Notes: a model not told the origin generated them from the sequence alone. 64,000 bases of DNA from Naganishia liquefaciens (GCA_013423385.1 BLZA01000009.1:434001-498000); one strand, 5' to 3'; positions 38,004 through 49,934 are shown, numbered from the stretch's first letter. Translations and numbers: made by a program.

Positions 38004-39773
38004 GATCCACGACACCACCGTCCGGCGGAATCAAACACATTCCCGTGGCCCCAGCTGCAGGTCACGAGCGACAACCCCGTAAGCTGACGACCGCGTCTTT
38101 GAGCGATGGCTGACGCGGGACGACCGGGGGCGGAAGGAGTACACCTGCTGACGCAAGGGGTAGGACTTGTTCGGCACGAGTCCCCGCAGCTCCCGGAATT
38201 CCCGAAACGCGAACGCGCTCGGGATGTGTAAATCCGAATAGCACCCTTGCATCTCCGCAATTCCGCGAACCGAGCCTCGCGGAAAAAGGTTCCATCTGGC
38301 TTTGGGCCTCGTCCGGGTATTAAGAAGCCCAACGGCTCATCCCTTCGACTTTCCGTCCTTGTTTAATGTTTCAACCATTTTCGATTCGATTCTTCTCGTG
38401 ACTTCTCTTTGAAATTGCAAGGAGGGATACCTGCTTTTCACCAACACTCCTGGCGGGATGGCTGGCATCGCACTATTGCAACGCCATCTGATCCTCGACA
38501 AGAGACGACGAGACGTCGACATCGATGACAATCCTCGACTGCGCAAAGGACTTTTGTTAAATGGAGTCGTCCAGCCTTGGATCCCCGTCGTCGTCTCCTC
38601 GCGCACCCTGCAATTCCCCTGCTTATACACCGCAACAAGACAAAAGATCCAAGACTCACCAAAGACTCGAGACTCGTTGGTCAACCACCTCTGTCTCCTC
38701 TCCCAAACCGCACCATCCACCCGTATAAAGAGACATCGCGCCCGTCGCTGGGGCCTGGGCAGGCGAGGATTGGGATGGGATTGGGGCAAGTCACAGTCAC
38801 CCACCGCTCGCTGACCGAGCGCGGCAGCAAATCATCCCACCCACACGTCATCCCCGTCTCCCATTGGACGCAAGGCGGACGACAGTCGCGCTTCTAGATA
38901 ACAACCTGCCACCTAGCGCACTCTCGCCCGTCAGGAAGGTTCCAGAGCGAGAGTCAGCTGACGGCGCGCGTGGAGGAGCGTCGGGGAGATACCGCCGGGG
39001 GCGCAGCACGTGGGCTGAGGTCACGTGGTTGAGGGGACATGGTGAGTTTGGGATCCAGCAAGGTGGACGGGTAGGGTGGCAGGTCGAGTGGGATGGGAAT
39101 GAAGAACCACGCCTTGCGCACTTTTAGGCACTTTGGGAAAGGTCCCCTTACGGATTTCGGATCAAGTACGGGAAAGAACCGTGCAAGGGGAGGTACTAAA
39201 TCGCCTCGAAAGTGACCCTGCCATCGTCTATGAAACGCACGCATCGCGCGATGTAGGGAAACTCCTCGAGAGTACCGGGTTCCGGTTGGTTGGGGATTCG
39301 GTTGGCGCCGTGTCAGGCAGACGCGACTGGCATGCTTTCCAGGCAATTAGGTTACCTCATCAAACGCCGTATGCGGAGTAACTTTCCTGTGACGCTCATT
39401 ATGCAATAAACCCATTCCATGCCTACTTTCTTCAGCCGGCGCTCACGGCCCATGACCAGAAGCCTTTCACAAGCCAAAAAGCGAAACATCTGTAACCCCA
39501 CCTGAGGGACAGAATTCCGTGATTTCGAGTGGATTTCCCAGAGAAAGCTTGATGTCCATTGTTGTACAACGTCGTGTAAAAATGTCCCTTAGAGGGCACT
39601 TGATGCAGTGATACAAATACAGTACAGCGATCTTCCTCAACAGAGATTTGCTGACGGAACTGCCTCCGGTTCGCCGTCCCCGTCCGTTTTTGACATTCGA
39701 ATTGCGTCGTTTGTGGTCGAGGGGCAATGTAACGCTTGAGGAAATGCCGTGTACGGATCCGAAACAGGGAGGA

Positions 39774-39797
39774 GTCCGTTCGTTCGTCCGTCCGTTC
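39774..39797. repeat. GTCC/GTTC tetranucleotide tract
   Basis: Six tandem 4-base units alternating GTCC and GTTC in the gap before SRP14. Confidence 0.85.
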
Positions 39798-39904
39798 ATA
39801 ATGCGGTCCCATATGCTGTCACAGGTTCCAACCGATCGCCAAACCCCTTCACCCCGCCTCGTCACGCACGCGAGCCGAGCCATCCTCCACAAGCAAGAAT
39901 CCGC

Positions 39905-39948
39905 TCACTTCTTCCCCTTCTTCTTCTTCTTCCCCGCTCCACTCTTCC

Positions 39949-39994
<46 letters not shown>

Positions 39995-40509
39995 CTCACC
40001 CTCCGCTTTCCCACCCTCTCCGCCCTCTCCCGCCTCGTTTGCTGTGGTCGTCGCGGTCGTTGTCGGCAGGGCAGCCCTTGCGCGCGGGGAAGCCATCGAG
40101 GTGAGTAGGCGGAGGTTGAGGGCTTCGAATCGGTTGAGGATGATGCTGCTGTATGTCTTGTATTTGAGGCACTGTTCGGAGGGCGGAAGCCGTTTGATCA
40201 GGAAAAAGAGAAAGAGACAAGAGTCTGCTGAGCAAGGGGGGACGTACTTTGCTATCGTCCGTCACTTTCAACACCAAATGTCCTTCCTTTGGCTTGAACT
40301 TGACGCAGTACCGCACCTAGGATTCCACAGAGTTGATGATCAATCCCAAGTCCGGTTCCTTCGCGCGAGCATCGAGCGAGGGCATACCTTGGAAGGAGCC
40401 TGGTTGTAGAGCGATGTTGTTGCCTGCGATGAACGGTGAGCGGGCTTCTCAGAGACGAAGCGCGGAGACGTACCGATTCAAAGTCGGACCAGTTTTTGAG
40501 GTAGACCAT
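39905..40509 (-). CDS. SRP14: signal recognition particle subunit SRP14
   Basis: SRP14 binds the Alu domain of SRP RNA and arrests elongation during cotranslational targeting. Four exons join in phase: 40509-40474 (36 nt), 40423-40388 (36 nt), 40316-40248 (69 nt) and 40171-39905, giving 135 residues. The core reads MVYLKNWSDFES, ATTSLYNQAPSK, VRYCVKFKPKEGHLVLKVTD and then CLKYKTYSSIILNRFEALN, the block most conserved in the family. The C-terminal tail has Ala/Glu/Gly, then fourteen threonines encoded by a trinucleotide repeat, and ends in GKSGAGKKKKKGKK. Other SRP14 proteins also carry low-complexity basic tails. All introns fall between codons. It shares a 243-base promoter with the helicase gene. 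Confidence 0.88.
39951..39992. repeat. (GTC)14 trinucleotide repeat in SRP14
   Basis: Fourteen perfect GTC units. On the minus strand they are read as ACG and encode a run of threonines in the SRP14 tail. Confidence 0.97.
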
Positions 40510-40752
40510 TGTGGTGCTTTGTGGACTTGTGAGATGATTGTGTTGCTAAAGACATGGCAATAGACCACGCGATATGATGGCTCGCTGCTCTAGGTTGCCC
40601 TTCCCTGAATGCGGGCAAAGGTAATGACGTGTCAAGCGCACTGGGCGTAAACATGTTTCAGATTACGACTCGTCCTCGATCGACACCTGGCTCCTTCTTG
40701 ATGCACGTCCCATGCTGCATCCCTTTCATCGTCGAGACAGATCCATTCAACC
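40510..40752. promoter_or_regulatory. SRP14 / HCS1-type helicase shared promoter
   Basis: A compact 243-base region between divergent start codons that must hold both promoters. No TATA element is seen. Confidence 0.5.
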
Positions 40753-43700
40753 ATGTCGACCCATGACCCGAATCCGCCCGATCTTTTACAGCCGTCTATT
40801 CCCACGCGTTGCGAGATTCACACATTCCTGACTCGGCACCTCGAACTTCTCGTCGCGGAACGTCAGGCAGAGATTGAGCAGACGAGTCTTCTCGCGTCGA
40901 ATTGTAGTCCGAAATTGCTCGAGAAGCGCGGGTTGGCCATTGGCAGTAAGTTGACCCAGAGTTGTTGAAATAGTATCATCTGATTTGTGGTAGGCCTTGG
41001 TGTCTCGAATATATCGGTCGGATTGGGCGGCAAGACGTGAGTCTCCCGGTCAACTTCGAATCCGGCACCTAACACAAAGTTCAGGCAGATCGAACTACAC
41101 CTGCCCTCAGCATACCATAATTCCCCTCTCCTCCCGCCTCATACGTTCAGGTCTGTTTCCTCCTCTGTTCTCATCCCTGAACGTGTCCTGATTGATCGGT
41201 AGAACTGGCGATCCCGCTCGACTCGAGGCCAACCCATCCAACGTGAATGCGACGGGAAAGAAAAAAGTCAAGCCTCCGCCAGCTGCGGTTGGGGAGAGCG
41301 AAGGCGTCGAAGGTGTCGTTTCAAAGGTAGGATACATCTACTGCACGTGAGAAGAGCAGGCTCACATGCTGCAAGAATAGGTGACGTCGGAGAAGATCAC
41401 GCTTTCCGTCGATAGCGGAAAGGACCTCGACTTGCCGGAACGGCTGAGGCTGTGAGTCGTTCGATACGCATGAGTATACCCAAAGCTAATCTTCAGAGTC
41501 TAGGATAAAGCTAGCCAACAGTGGTACATTCGACAGGTAATTTTCTTGAACATCCCTTTCTGTCATTTAGTTAACTCACTCGTTTCATGCAGAATGGAAA
41601 CGACACTGCGCCACGTAGCGCGTACGATGCTTTCCCACGTTCTTCCCTACGACTCCGCCTTGGATACTACCAAACAACCGTGGAACAGCGCCCTCCTCAA
41701 GGTGATCTTTGGGCTTCAAATGCCCTCGGCTGCGCCGCTAGAGAGCCTTGTTCCGGAAGAAGGGGACGCATCAACGCCGATCAAGTGGTTTGACGAAACG
41801 TTAAATGATAGCCAAAAGCGGGCTGTAGAGTTTACGCTTCGTGCGAATGAGGTAGCGTGTATCCACGGTCCACCGGGCGTGAGTGCGCAAGGGGCTCCAT
41901 CGTGCATACGCGAGCTAATTGGCTGAGTAGACGGGCAAGACGTTTACGCTTGTAGAGATCGTACGGCAGCTTGTACTCGTGCAGGAGAAACGCGTCTTGA
42001 TCTGCGGAGCCAGCAATCTCGCTGTCGGTACGTCCCACACAACCCAGACCCGATTCATCATCTGAGGATGTCGTAAAAGACAACCTCCTTGCTCGACTTG
42101 CCCCCCTCTTTCCGCCCTCGGCCGTCATACGTCTCGGCCACCCCGCAAGGATAACTCAGTCATTACTGACACGAACGCTCGACTACCGTGCGTCTCGTTC
42201 CGATGAGGCAGAGATTGCGGGTGAAGTCAAGGACGAGTTGGAGGGCAAGATGCGTGAATTGGGACGCAAAAAGGGGGAGAAGGGATGGGTAAAGGGTCGG
42301 GAGCGGGCGAAAAAGTGGGATGATGTCAGGGAACTGCGGAAAGAGTAAGTGTGCGGTGATGGGAGATTCTGTCTCCCCGGTTGATGCTGATCCAATGGGT
42401 GGCAGGTATAGGACGAGGGAGGCAAAGATCGTCAAGAATGTCATGGCGGGGGCTCAGGTGTGTCTCAAGCCCGTTTCTGCCTATGAAGCGGAGCCTGACT
42501 GTTGGCACGATAAGATCGTGCTTTCCACTTGTCACGGAGCAGGAAGCCGGCAACTCAACAATATGAACTTTGACGTCTGCATTATCGATGAGGTGCGTGG
42601 TCCGGATCGTTACTTTGTGAGCTAAGCTAATGAAGATATTAGGCTACACAAGCGATGGAGGCGGTCAGTGAAGCCCCTCACCACAAGCGTTGTAGCTAAC
42701 AACGTTTGAGGACAGGTTTGCTGGATACCGATCCTAAAAAGCTCCAAAATGATACTCGCAGGAGATCCATTGCAGGTCAGCTCGAACCAGGACAGGCGCG
42801 AATCATCTTTGTTGATCCACTCGGACAGCTGCCTCCCACAATTTTGAGCGCAAAGCAGAAGACGTCAGCGGTAAAGGTCAAGGTCAGACCGCTCGACTTT
42901 CCGGAGACGAAGAGCGTTTTGGGAGAAGCTTCCCCGGCTGGCACTTTGAGTGCGGATGACGCAACGGCACAGCCCATTGATGGTCCTGTCGAGGCAGACT
43001 CTCCAAGCGATGCACCCGAACTTGACGAAAGCGGCTCGTTTGAGGCAGCGGATTCAAAGGAAGATCAGCCGGCTGCTCCGCAGTCTCCCGCGTTAGGCTT
43101 GGAGTCTCAGAAGGTATCGCGACAGGCGGGTAAAGCGACTCTGTATACCGCTCAAAGCAGTAAGGACCAGGTTATCAACGAGACGGCGGACTTGAGCGAC
43201 GATCCTTACCCTAGGGAGGGAATTGATGGTGAAAATTCCTCCGACGAGCTAGTCAAAGACGACATGCAAGAAGACAATCCCTCCGTCCGCCGGACAAGGC
43301 TCGAGCCTCCTCGGACACTGGAGACGACCATGTTTGATCGTTTGGAGCGGATGTTCGGCGCTGGAATCAAGCGACTTTTGTCTGTCCAGTATCGGTAAGC
43401 ATCCGGGATCCGCGACGATAGATCTTGGCTGATTCGCATCGATCAGAATGCACGCTAGTATCGCCGAGTTTCCATCGAAAGAGCTCTACTCTTCGGCCTT
43501 GATCTCGCATGAAACTGTCGCCTCGCGGCGGCTCATAGATTTGCCTTCCATCATCAATAAGGACTCGGAAGACGCCCAAGATGTGCTCGAACCGACGCTC
43601 GTGTTCTTTGATACGGCTGGGACGGAGATGTATGAGCGCTTGGAAGGCGACGAGGTGGATTCAAGCGTCAACAAGACAAGCGTCGGCGAGGGCTCCCGAT

Positions 43701-44271
43701 ATAATGAGAATGAAGCGGAGATCGTCAGCAAGTGGGTGCGCCAATTGGTAAGCACGGTTGCAATCACACTTTAAACACCAAGCGGAATCATTTTCGCCTA
43801 GATATCCCACGGAGTACCCGAAACCGAAATCGCCATCATCACACCTTATCAAGCGCAGGTTGCGCACCTGTCCTCCCTATTGCGAGACGACTTCCCCGGA
43901 CTCGTGTGTGGCTCTGTGGATGGCATGCAGGGGCAGGAAAGAGAGGTGAGGGAACACGCAAGATCGATCGATTGTGGCTGATTCATCTGGCTGCAGGCGG
44001 TTGTTTTAAGTCTGGTTCGAAGCAATCCCGAACGGGAAGTCGGTTTCCTGGCAGAATATCGGCGGCTCAACGTTGCGATGACACGCGCCAAGCGTCAACT
44101 GGTATGTAAATCATAATATCGTCTATGTGCACCATCTCAGCTGATGATCTTTCGCTCCAGTGTGTTGTCGGAGACTCCGGGACTGTAGGGAAGGGAAGTT
44201 CTTATTTGAAGCAGTGGATGAAATTCTTGGAAGAGCATGCCGACGTCCGTTGGGCTGGTGATTCGCTGTAA
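40753..44271 (+). CDS. HCS1: SMUBP2/Hcs1-type superfamily 1B helicase
   Basis: A helicase of the Upf1-like SF1B group closest to yeast Hcs1 (DNA polymerase alpha-associated helicase A) and human IGHMBP2. About sixteen exons; the first six acceptor/donor pairs I checked keep phase (40753-40945, 40994-41036, 41085-41150, 41203-41326, 41381 onward). Motifs in order: Q-region [13 protein letters not shown], motif [19 protein letters not shown] (an intron splits it after GPPG), Ia [45 protein letters not shown] region [37 protein letters not shown] and [16 protein letters not shown]. It ends WAGDSL at 44271. Between motifs III and IV there is an acidic insertion of roughly 150 residues. All catalytic residues seem present. 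Confidence 0.9.
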
Positions 44272-44773
44272 CGTATTATATGTCAACAAGATGCGTGAAA
44301 AGGGCAATGTCGCGGCTCAAACGCTCGTCTTGATATTCGAGCTGTCAACGAGTGGCAGCGATTTACCAAGGTATCTCGAAGGAAGATTCTACTCTACTGT
44401 CTCAGGGAATTCTCTCTGACAAGATAAATAAACGGATCGCGCTCGAGTCGCGCTGATCATCCTTGCGTGACGTCTTTCTTATCCGTCTGTTCCTCACAAC
44501 CCGTCCAGCCAACTCTGTTTAATCATTGACGCGATTTAGGCTACTCTGAACCTTGAGTGTTGTCGTCGTCCATCTCCCGTCGTCATCTCAACTACTCAGG
44601 GATAAATCTGTTCACGACATACTCTCCCTCGTCTGCATCGTCAGCGGTCACATCGCACGGCTCATTCGCGCTGCCCAAATCATACCGACGCCAAGCCCCA
44701 TGTTTTAGCTCAAATTCACGCACGCAACCCCTCGGTGAACGTTCGCCCTCGGACAGCGTAGGTGCGCTCGACA
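44272..44773. promoter_or_regulatory. gap upstream of DBF4
   Basis: These 502 bases lie between the helicase stop and the DBF4 start on the same strand and should hold the DBF4 promoter. A sequence ACGCGATT lies at 44530-44537; it is close to but not a perfect MluI cell-cycle box (ACGCGT). No gene seen. Confidence 0.4.
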
Positions 44774-47700
44774 ATGTCTGTTCTCTACGAAGCCGAGGAG
44801 ACGACCTCGAGCTCCAAAGTACCGCTTCCGCTTGACCCTGTCCCGCAGACGCTCCAGGAGCTGATGCAGCAAAAGGAAAAATGGTCGCCTACGCCAAAAT
44901 CGTACTTCGATGCCGGATACGAGAGTCATGCCTCGCGATCGCCGTCACCTTCCCCTGCGAAGCGGAGAAGAGTAGGCAGAAATGCGAAAGAGCGGGATCA
45001 GAAGAGCGCGGTTCGGCAGATTGTGCGGACGGTCAGCAAAGCTCGAGGTTCGAAGGAGTGGGGTCTAGATGAAGACGTTGCATCCGAATCGACTCTTCCA
45101 GCAGAATGTCCGCTGGATGCTCAAACCGCAATTGGGGCGATCGAAGGTAGCACAGCGAATTACGAAGTGGAAAATGACTTCAACACGACGGTGGTGGAGC
45201 GCGAAAAGCGGTGGGACGAGGCGCCGGATATGCTTGTGAATATGGGCGATATCGTAATGAGCGGTCCCTATGCGGAGAATGGCGGGCTGATTGTCGAGGA
45301 CGACTCAAAAGCAACATTGGAGGCGTCCCGGAAAAATCAACCTCACGATACAACGACATGTATCAAACCAGCCACGACCGCATCTTCCCTTCCGACACAT
45401 CTCGCGGCAAGACGTTTAGCCATACCGCTCAGTCCGAAACAAATCAATGTGCAAGATCCACGGCCAAATCGGTCATTTTTGCGAGACGAGGTCAAGCTGA
45501 AGACTTTGACGCACGACGAAGAGCACCATGGCGAAACGAAAGGTGGGGCGCAGGGGGAATGCATGACCAGCGCGTCCAAGCCAAAAGCCGCGCCCATGCC
45601 AGATGTTTTCGGTGGTATTGTAGGGGAAGGCGTTGATCAGAAACCTACTCCCTCGACAACAAAACCACTCGGCAAGTCCGTATCAACGAACTCGGTGCGA
45701 GCGACCTTTGTGAAACCTGCGTTGCCCCTCCATCAGAGTCTGCGTGGACCCGTGGACCCGTCAGAAACGCTTCGGCATTCTGCGACGCAAAAGTCGGCGA
45801 ACCCGCTCAATGCCAAGCCTTCGGTCTTTTACGATGCTCCCACAGAAACAACGAAATCTGTGAAGCGCACTGCTTCGATGTCGTTGATGGACTCCACGTT
45901 GACGGCGTCGGCTAACAGAGATGTCATTGCGCCACGAAAGAAACGTCGTATGGAGGAGACTGCCATTGTGCCAAGTCATCCGGCCGAGGCCGGAGCGGGG
46001 CGCAGCAAGGAAAAACCCAAGGTGGAGTCATCAACCGTCAGGCATGCGTCACAAAAGACTGCCGATCGACATCAACTGGAGGACTACAAGAAGAGCTACA
46101 CCAAAGCGTTTCCGAGCTTTATCTTCCTGTTCGAAATTGACTTGGACAAGGCACAAGTGCGGGAGCTCAAGAGTCAGATTCGACGGCTAGGAGGGGTGAG
46201 TGCCGATCGTGCCGTCAGGGACACTTTGCTGACCGAAATGTCCAGACAACGGAAGAGTTTTTGTCCAAACGAGTCACCCATTACATCACAGCCAAACCCG
46301 TCGATGCCGCACCCGCGACTGGACCGATACCTCAGAAGACTTCGTCTAGCACTTCGCGGTTGGCCCTGGTCAATTCGAGCTTGAACAGCCGACGCTCACT
46401 GAGTTCGCGCGTTGGAGCCGAGGCACGCTCCTTGCTGAAAACATCGACGAACACGAATGCCAACAAGTAAGCCGGACGAAACGCCTCGTTCCCCTGCGCT
46501 GTGCTGACTGAGGCGTGTTTTAGGGAATCCGTTCTGTCACCCTACAATAACCCTGCGCATATGCTGAATGCTGCCGGCGTTGCTGCTCAAGCTCAGTCAA
46601 TCGGCTGTAAAGTGTGGACTCTGGCGAGTGAGTAGAGCGCCTTCGGTCAGTCTGATCTGGGTCTGACCATTGCATGCAGAACTCGAGCGTGTACTCGGCA
46701 TGTTGATCGAACCTGAAGGCGGTCGTTCCCGAAAGGATAATGACCTTTCCGCTCTGCTTGAGGACGAACGACTTCACGGGACACGCGAGCGAGATTTCCT
46801 GGCCAAGCGCCCCGACTGGCACTATTTCCAAGATGACGCTCCTTACCTTTTGGTGGAGGACGGCCTCGGAGAATATCGTTCACTTCTTACCAAGGTCTAC
46901 GACAAGTCGACGACAGCCCAGCTTCCAGCTTGGCCTGTGTTATACAGCACGTTCCTGAAGCCTTCGCGAGATGTCTTGTCCAGGGCTTCAACGGTGAAAC
47001 CAGAAAAGCTGCGGGAGCGAGCCATTGCGCTGTGGGTCAAGCGAGAGTCTTATGGAGACGAAAAGCCGCCACCTCTCAAGTCGACATCCACGCTGTTTGA
47101 CAACCCGACGTTTACCAAACCCGTTACGCGATCTGTGTCCATGAATAATATTACTGGCGGCGACTCGAACCGATTCCACCGGGAGGACAGCATGACTCCT
47201 TATGCTCCTGCATCAGGCAACAGTGTCGTTCTCACTTCCAATATCGCTTCGACCACGAGTCAACGACACGGCCCGGATGTGTCTCGACATGGCATTCCGG
47301 ATTACGGCAAGGACAAGCGGATTGTACAGATGAATCGCCGGGTTCAGCTACTCAAGGGGAAAGCTTCAGCGCAGATGAACGAGCAGAAATTGTCAGAGGC
47401 GAGAAAGGTTCTGGCGACGCAAAACATGACCTTTGGGGACGAGTTGGCGCAGGGTGATGAGACGTTGGATGGCGAGTCGTCTTTCGTCGAGGACAAGCCC
47501 AGCTCGAGGCGAAGTCGCCAAGACTCGTTCACCCTTGGCGGTAGCGTCAGTACGAGCTTTCCTCGAGCAGCGTCGAGCTTGGATGTGTTTGCAGACGGCA
47601 GCTCGCATCGATCGATGAACGAAACGGTTCGAGCCAAAGTGCTAGAGATATTGGAGGACTCGAGAAAGCCATACGAGCTGTCGGCACAACAAATTCATTG

Positions 47701-48136
47701 TATGAAGGCGGAGACGAGGCGGAAACACGAAATCACTCGGTTCGACTACGAAGCATCGGCAAAGGCCGGATACTGCGAGAACTGTCGGACCAAGTATGAG
47801 TCGTTTGAAGAGGTGAGGGTTGTCGTCTGTGCGGCGCCATTGCGGGTTGCTGATTCTTTCGTCTAGCATTGCGAGAGTCGCCGACACAGGAAATTTGCAG
47901 AAAACCCGGAGAATTTCAAGATTCTTGACCACCTCTTACACTTGATCCGACGACCTGCGCCGGGCTCCCGTTACATTGACTACAGCACATTTCCGCCTCC
48001 GAAATGCCCTTACCAGGTTCTAGAGTCTGGCGAGTACGGCACCAACAGCGCGACCTTTGAAGGTGACTCCGAGGCGGAATGGGAGTTTTTCAAGGATTAC
48101 TGCTCAAGACAGGCCGAGACTGAACAGGAAGATTGA
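44774..48136 (+). CDS. DBF4: Dbf4-type regulatory subunit of Cdc7 kinase
   Basis: Dbf4 activates Cdc7 kinase to phosphorylate MCM and start DNA replication. Five exons join in phase: 44774-46195, 46246-46466, 46524-46627, 46680-47812 and 47867-48136, giving 1049 residues (S. pombe Dfp1 about 550, yeast Dbf4 704). The first 430 residues are disordered. Motif N, a BRCT-like fold, starts near KAFPSFIFLFEIDLDKAQVR and runs through FLSKRVTHYITAKPV. Motif M is around RPDWHYFQDDAPYLLVED to WPVLYSTF. The C-terminal motif C zinc finger is AGYCENCRTKYESFEE joined by splicing to HCESRRHRKFA, giving the C2H2 set. The protein is long because of the N-terminal and M-to-C linkers. It converges on the DUF218 gene with 221 bases between stops. 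Confidence 0.93.
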
Positions 48137-48357
48137 AGATTTCGAATTGAACAACGAGATGAGCATGACGCTCGAGGATGAGCGCAAGGCCGACATGAGC
48201 GCCGTGTATTATATGACGACTGTAGTGTTTACGATTCGGTTCCGAGTCGCCTTGGCTGTATCCTAGAGTAGTCTGTCAGAGTCTTTTCCGCCTCTGGCCA
48301 ACCCCCCAACATTGATGAGCATTATGCATTACACTATCATCTATACAAGTCGTCTGG

Positions 48358-49934
48358 TTAATCCTGTTCTCGTTCCCACCTTGGCGGCGGCGGCGTCTCT
48401 TCCCATGGCAGTCGCAGCGGATACAGCCCGTCCAACGACGGCTTGCCGGCCTCTGGCTGAATCTTGTGGTCCGGACACCACTCGAGCAGACCCGCGAGCT
48501 CGGGCGTCGAGCTGTGGTAAGGATGGTACCGCATAAAGGGATTCCGCGAGAGGCGCTTGAGCGAGAGTGGCGGGAAGCAGCCGTACGGATCTTCCGTGAA
48601 GGGCTGGTAGCCGTATTTGAGCTGCAGAACAGAATGGGTGAGCGAACAGGCGTTTTGCATGGGGTTTGGATTCGGGACTTGCCTCGCCTTCGTAACTTGC
48701 TCGGGTGTCGCCCTCATCGTCGATGCCGATATACGTAAACTTGTCTTCCGGAAACTTGATGGCGGCTCTATGCAGCCGTTCGAACCTGTGCCCGCATACC
48801 CATCATCAGCGGGACGGGGAAGAGGGGGGGGGAAGGGGAGGGAAGCGCGGAAAGAGACCCACCTCGGACGCTTCATCTCAAACCCAACCACCGTCATCCT
48901 GCTCGGCCATCGGCCCGTGACCTCTTTGAACCGTGCGAGCGAGAACAAGACATTGGTATACGAATCCAATGCGAAGTCCTCGGTGGTCGCGCGGATGAAT
49001 TCCGGTGGCGGCGGAAGGAGGCCGCTGTCGAGGGCGAGGCGGAGGTAGGATTGGGCTTCGGTCGTCGGAGGGGCGTCAGGGCGGGTTTGGCCGCTAGGGA
49101 GGAGGACGGGCGAGGCCTGCGTCAGCACGAGATGTGACGTGTGAATGAAAACAGGACCTGCCCGGAAAACACCAAGAGGCTATGTGGGTCCTTGAGGGCT
49201 TCTTCGACGCTGAACGACAAGGTCAGTAGGTCGGCTTTTTACATCAGCGCAAGGACCTTACCCTCTAGCGACATGCTTGTAAAAAGTCTTGACGCTTCCG
49301 CCCCTTTGTATCGTCTGTAATATCCAGTCGTCGTCGTGTTCGCGAAGTGTCGCGTCCGTCCTAGTATCGTCGCATCAGCAATACCCTAAGGCGGGCCTCT
49401 TGTCCGCCAACCGACATAAACGTACCCTTTCCAGATCGCATGCGCCGCAACCATGACCAAATGATCCAACTCCTGCAACCCATCCTGCCGCTCAATCGTC
49501 GTCTCGATACTCAACGGCACATCCGTCTCCCCGTACGCAGCCATCCCACGATCATTCCCGCTTAAAACGGCCAACCTGTCCAACTGCTCCCTCCACCGCG
49601 GCTTCCCCGTTCTCCCCATCCGCCACGCCGACGCATCCGGCTCTCCGATGTAATGGCTGATATTCGCGAGGAGCGAGAGCGCCAGAGCCAGCAAGATCAA
49701 TCCCACCGCGAGGTTTGTCAGCCGTGCGCGCGTACGAAGGCGTTCGTGCAGGGAAACACTGGACGAGATGCTGAAGATGGAGGAGAGCCCGCCGGTGCCC
49801 GTGCCGGCGATGAAGCGGCCGGTGTTGCGGTTTGGGGTTGTTCTGTAGGCCGAGGTGGACCAGCGGGGGAGCATGGTGAGAGGTGGGGGGGGGGGGGGGG
49901 GGGGGGAGGATGGGGAAAGAGACCGGGTGGTCAT
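48358..49934 (-). CDS. DUF218-type (YdcF-like) single-pass membrane protein
   Basis: A fungal protein with a DUF218/YdcF-like fold, function unknown. Six exons join in phase: 49934-49426, 49360-49262, 49209-49158, 49116-48863, 48785-48683 and 48621-48358, giving 426 residues. An N-terminal Pro run is followed by one membrane segment at about residues 73-92. Family blocks: LDHLVMVAAHAIWKG, DDDWILQTIQRGG, LLVFSGQ and SGQTRP, ATTEDFALDSYTNVLFSLARF, RMTVVGFEMKRPRFERLHRAA, YIGIDDEG and DPYGCFPPLSLKRLSRNPF. Intron 5 (48682-48622) uses a GC donor (GAG|GCAAGT) with a normal CTGCAG acceptor. A run of 22 G (C in the coding sense) lies in the first exon. A second in-frame ATG at 49874 follows it and may be the true start. 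Confidence 0.85.
49885..49906. repeat. 22-base G homopolymer in coding sequence
   Basis: Twenty-two consecutive G on the + strand, read as C on the minus strand and encoding prolines between the two candidate start codons of the DUF218-type gene. Assembly length errors are also common in such runs. Confidence 0.95.

Larger units (their letters stand above)
37914..39904. other. 2 kb gap between GAPDH and SRP14
   Basis: The longest non-coding stretch of the window. The part near 37914-38400 is the GAPDH promoter. The rest should include the SRP14 3' UTR near 39900. Frames of 120-155 codons occur on both strands (for example minus 38804-38337, plus 38458-38814) but overlap each other, lack family motifs and have composition like the surrounding DNA. 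A GTCC/GTTC tetranucleotide tract lies at 39774-39797. A TATAAA sequence on the + strand near 38724 suggests that an unseen plus-strand transcript is possible. I cannot support a gene. Confidence 0.45.

Noticed and set aside
38337-38814. Paired ORFs of about 118 codons (plus) and 155 codons (minus) in the GAPDH-SRP14 gap
   Set aside because: They overlap on opposite strands, lack known motifs and have no clear splice partners. One may be real but I cannot support it.
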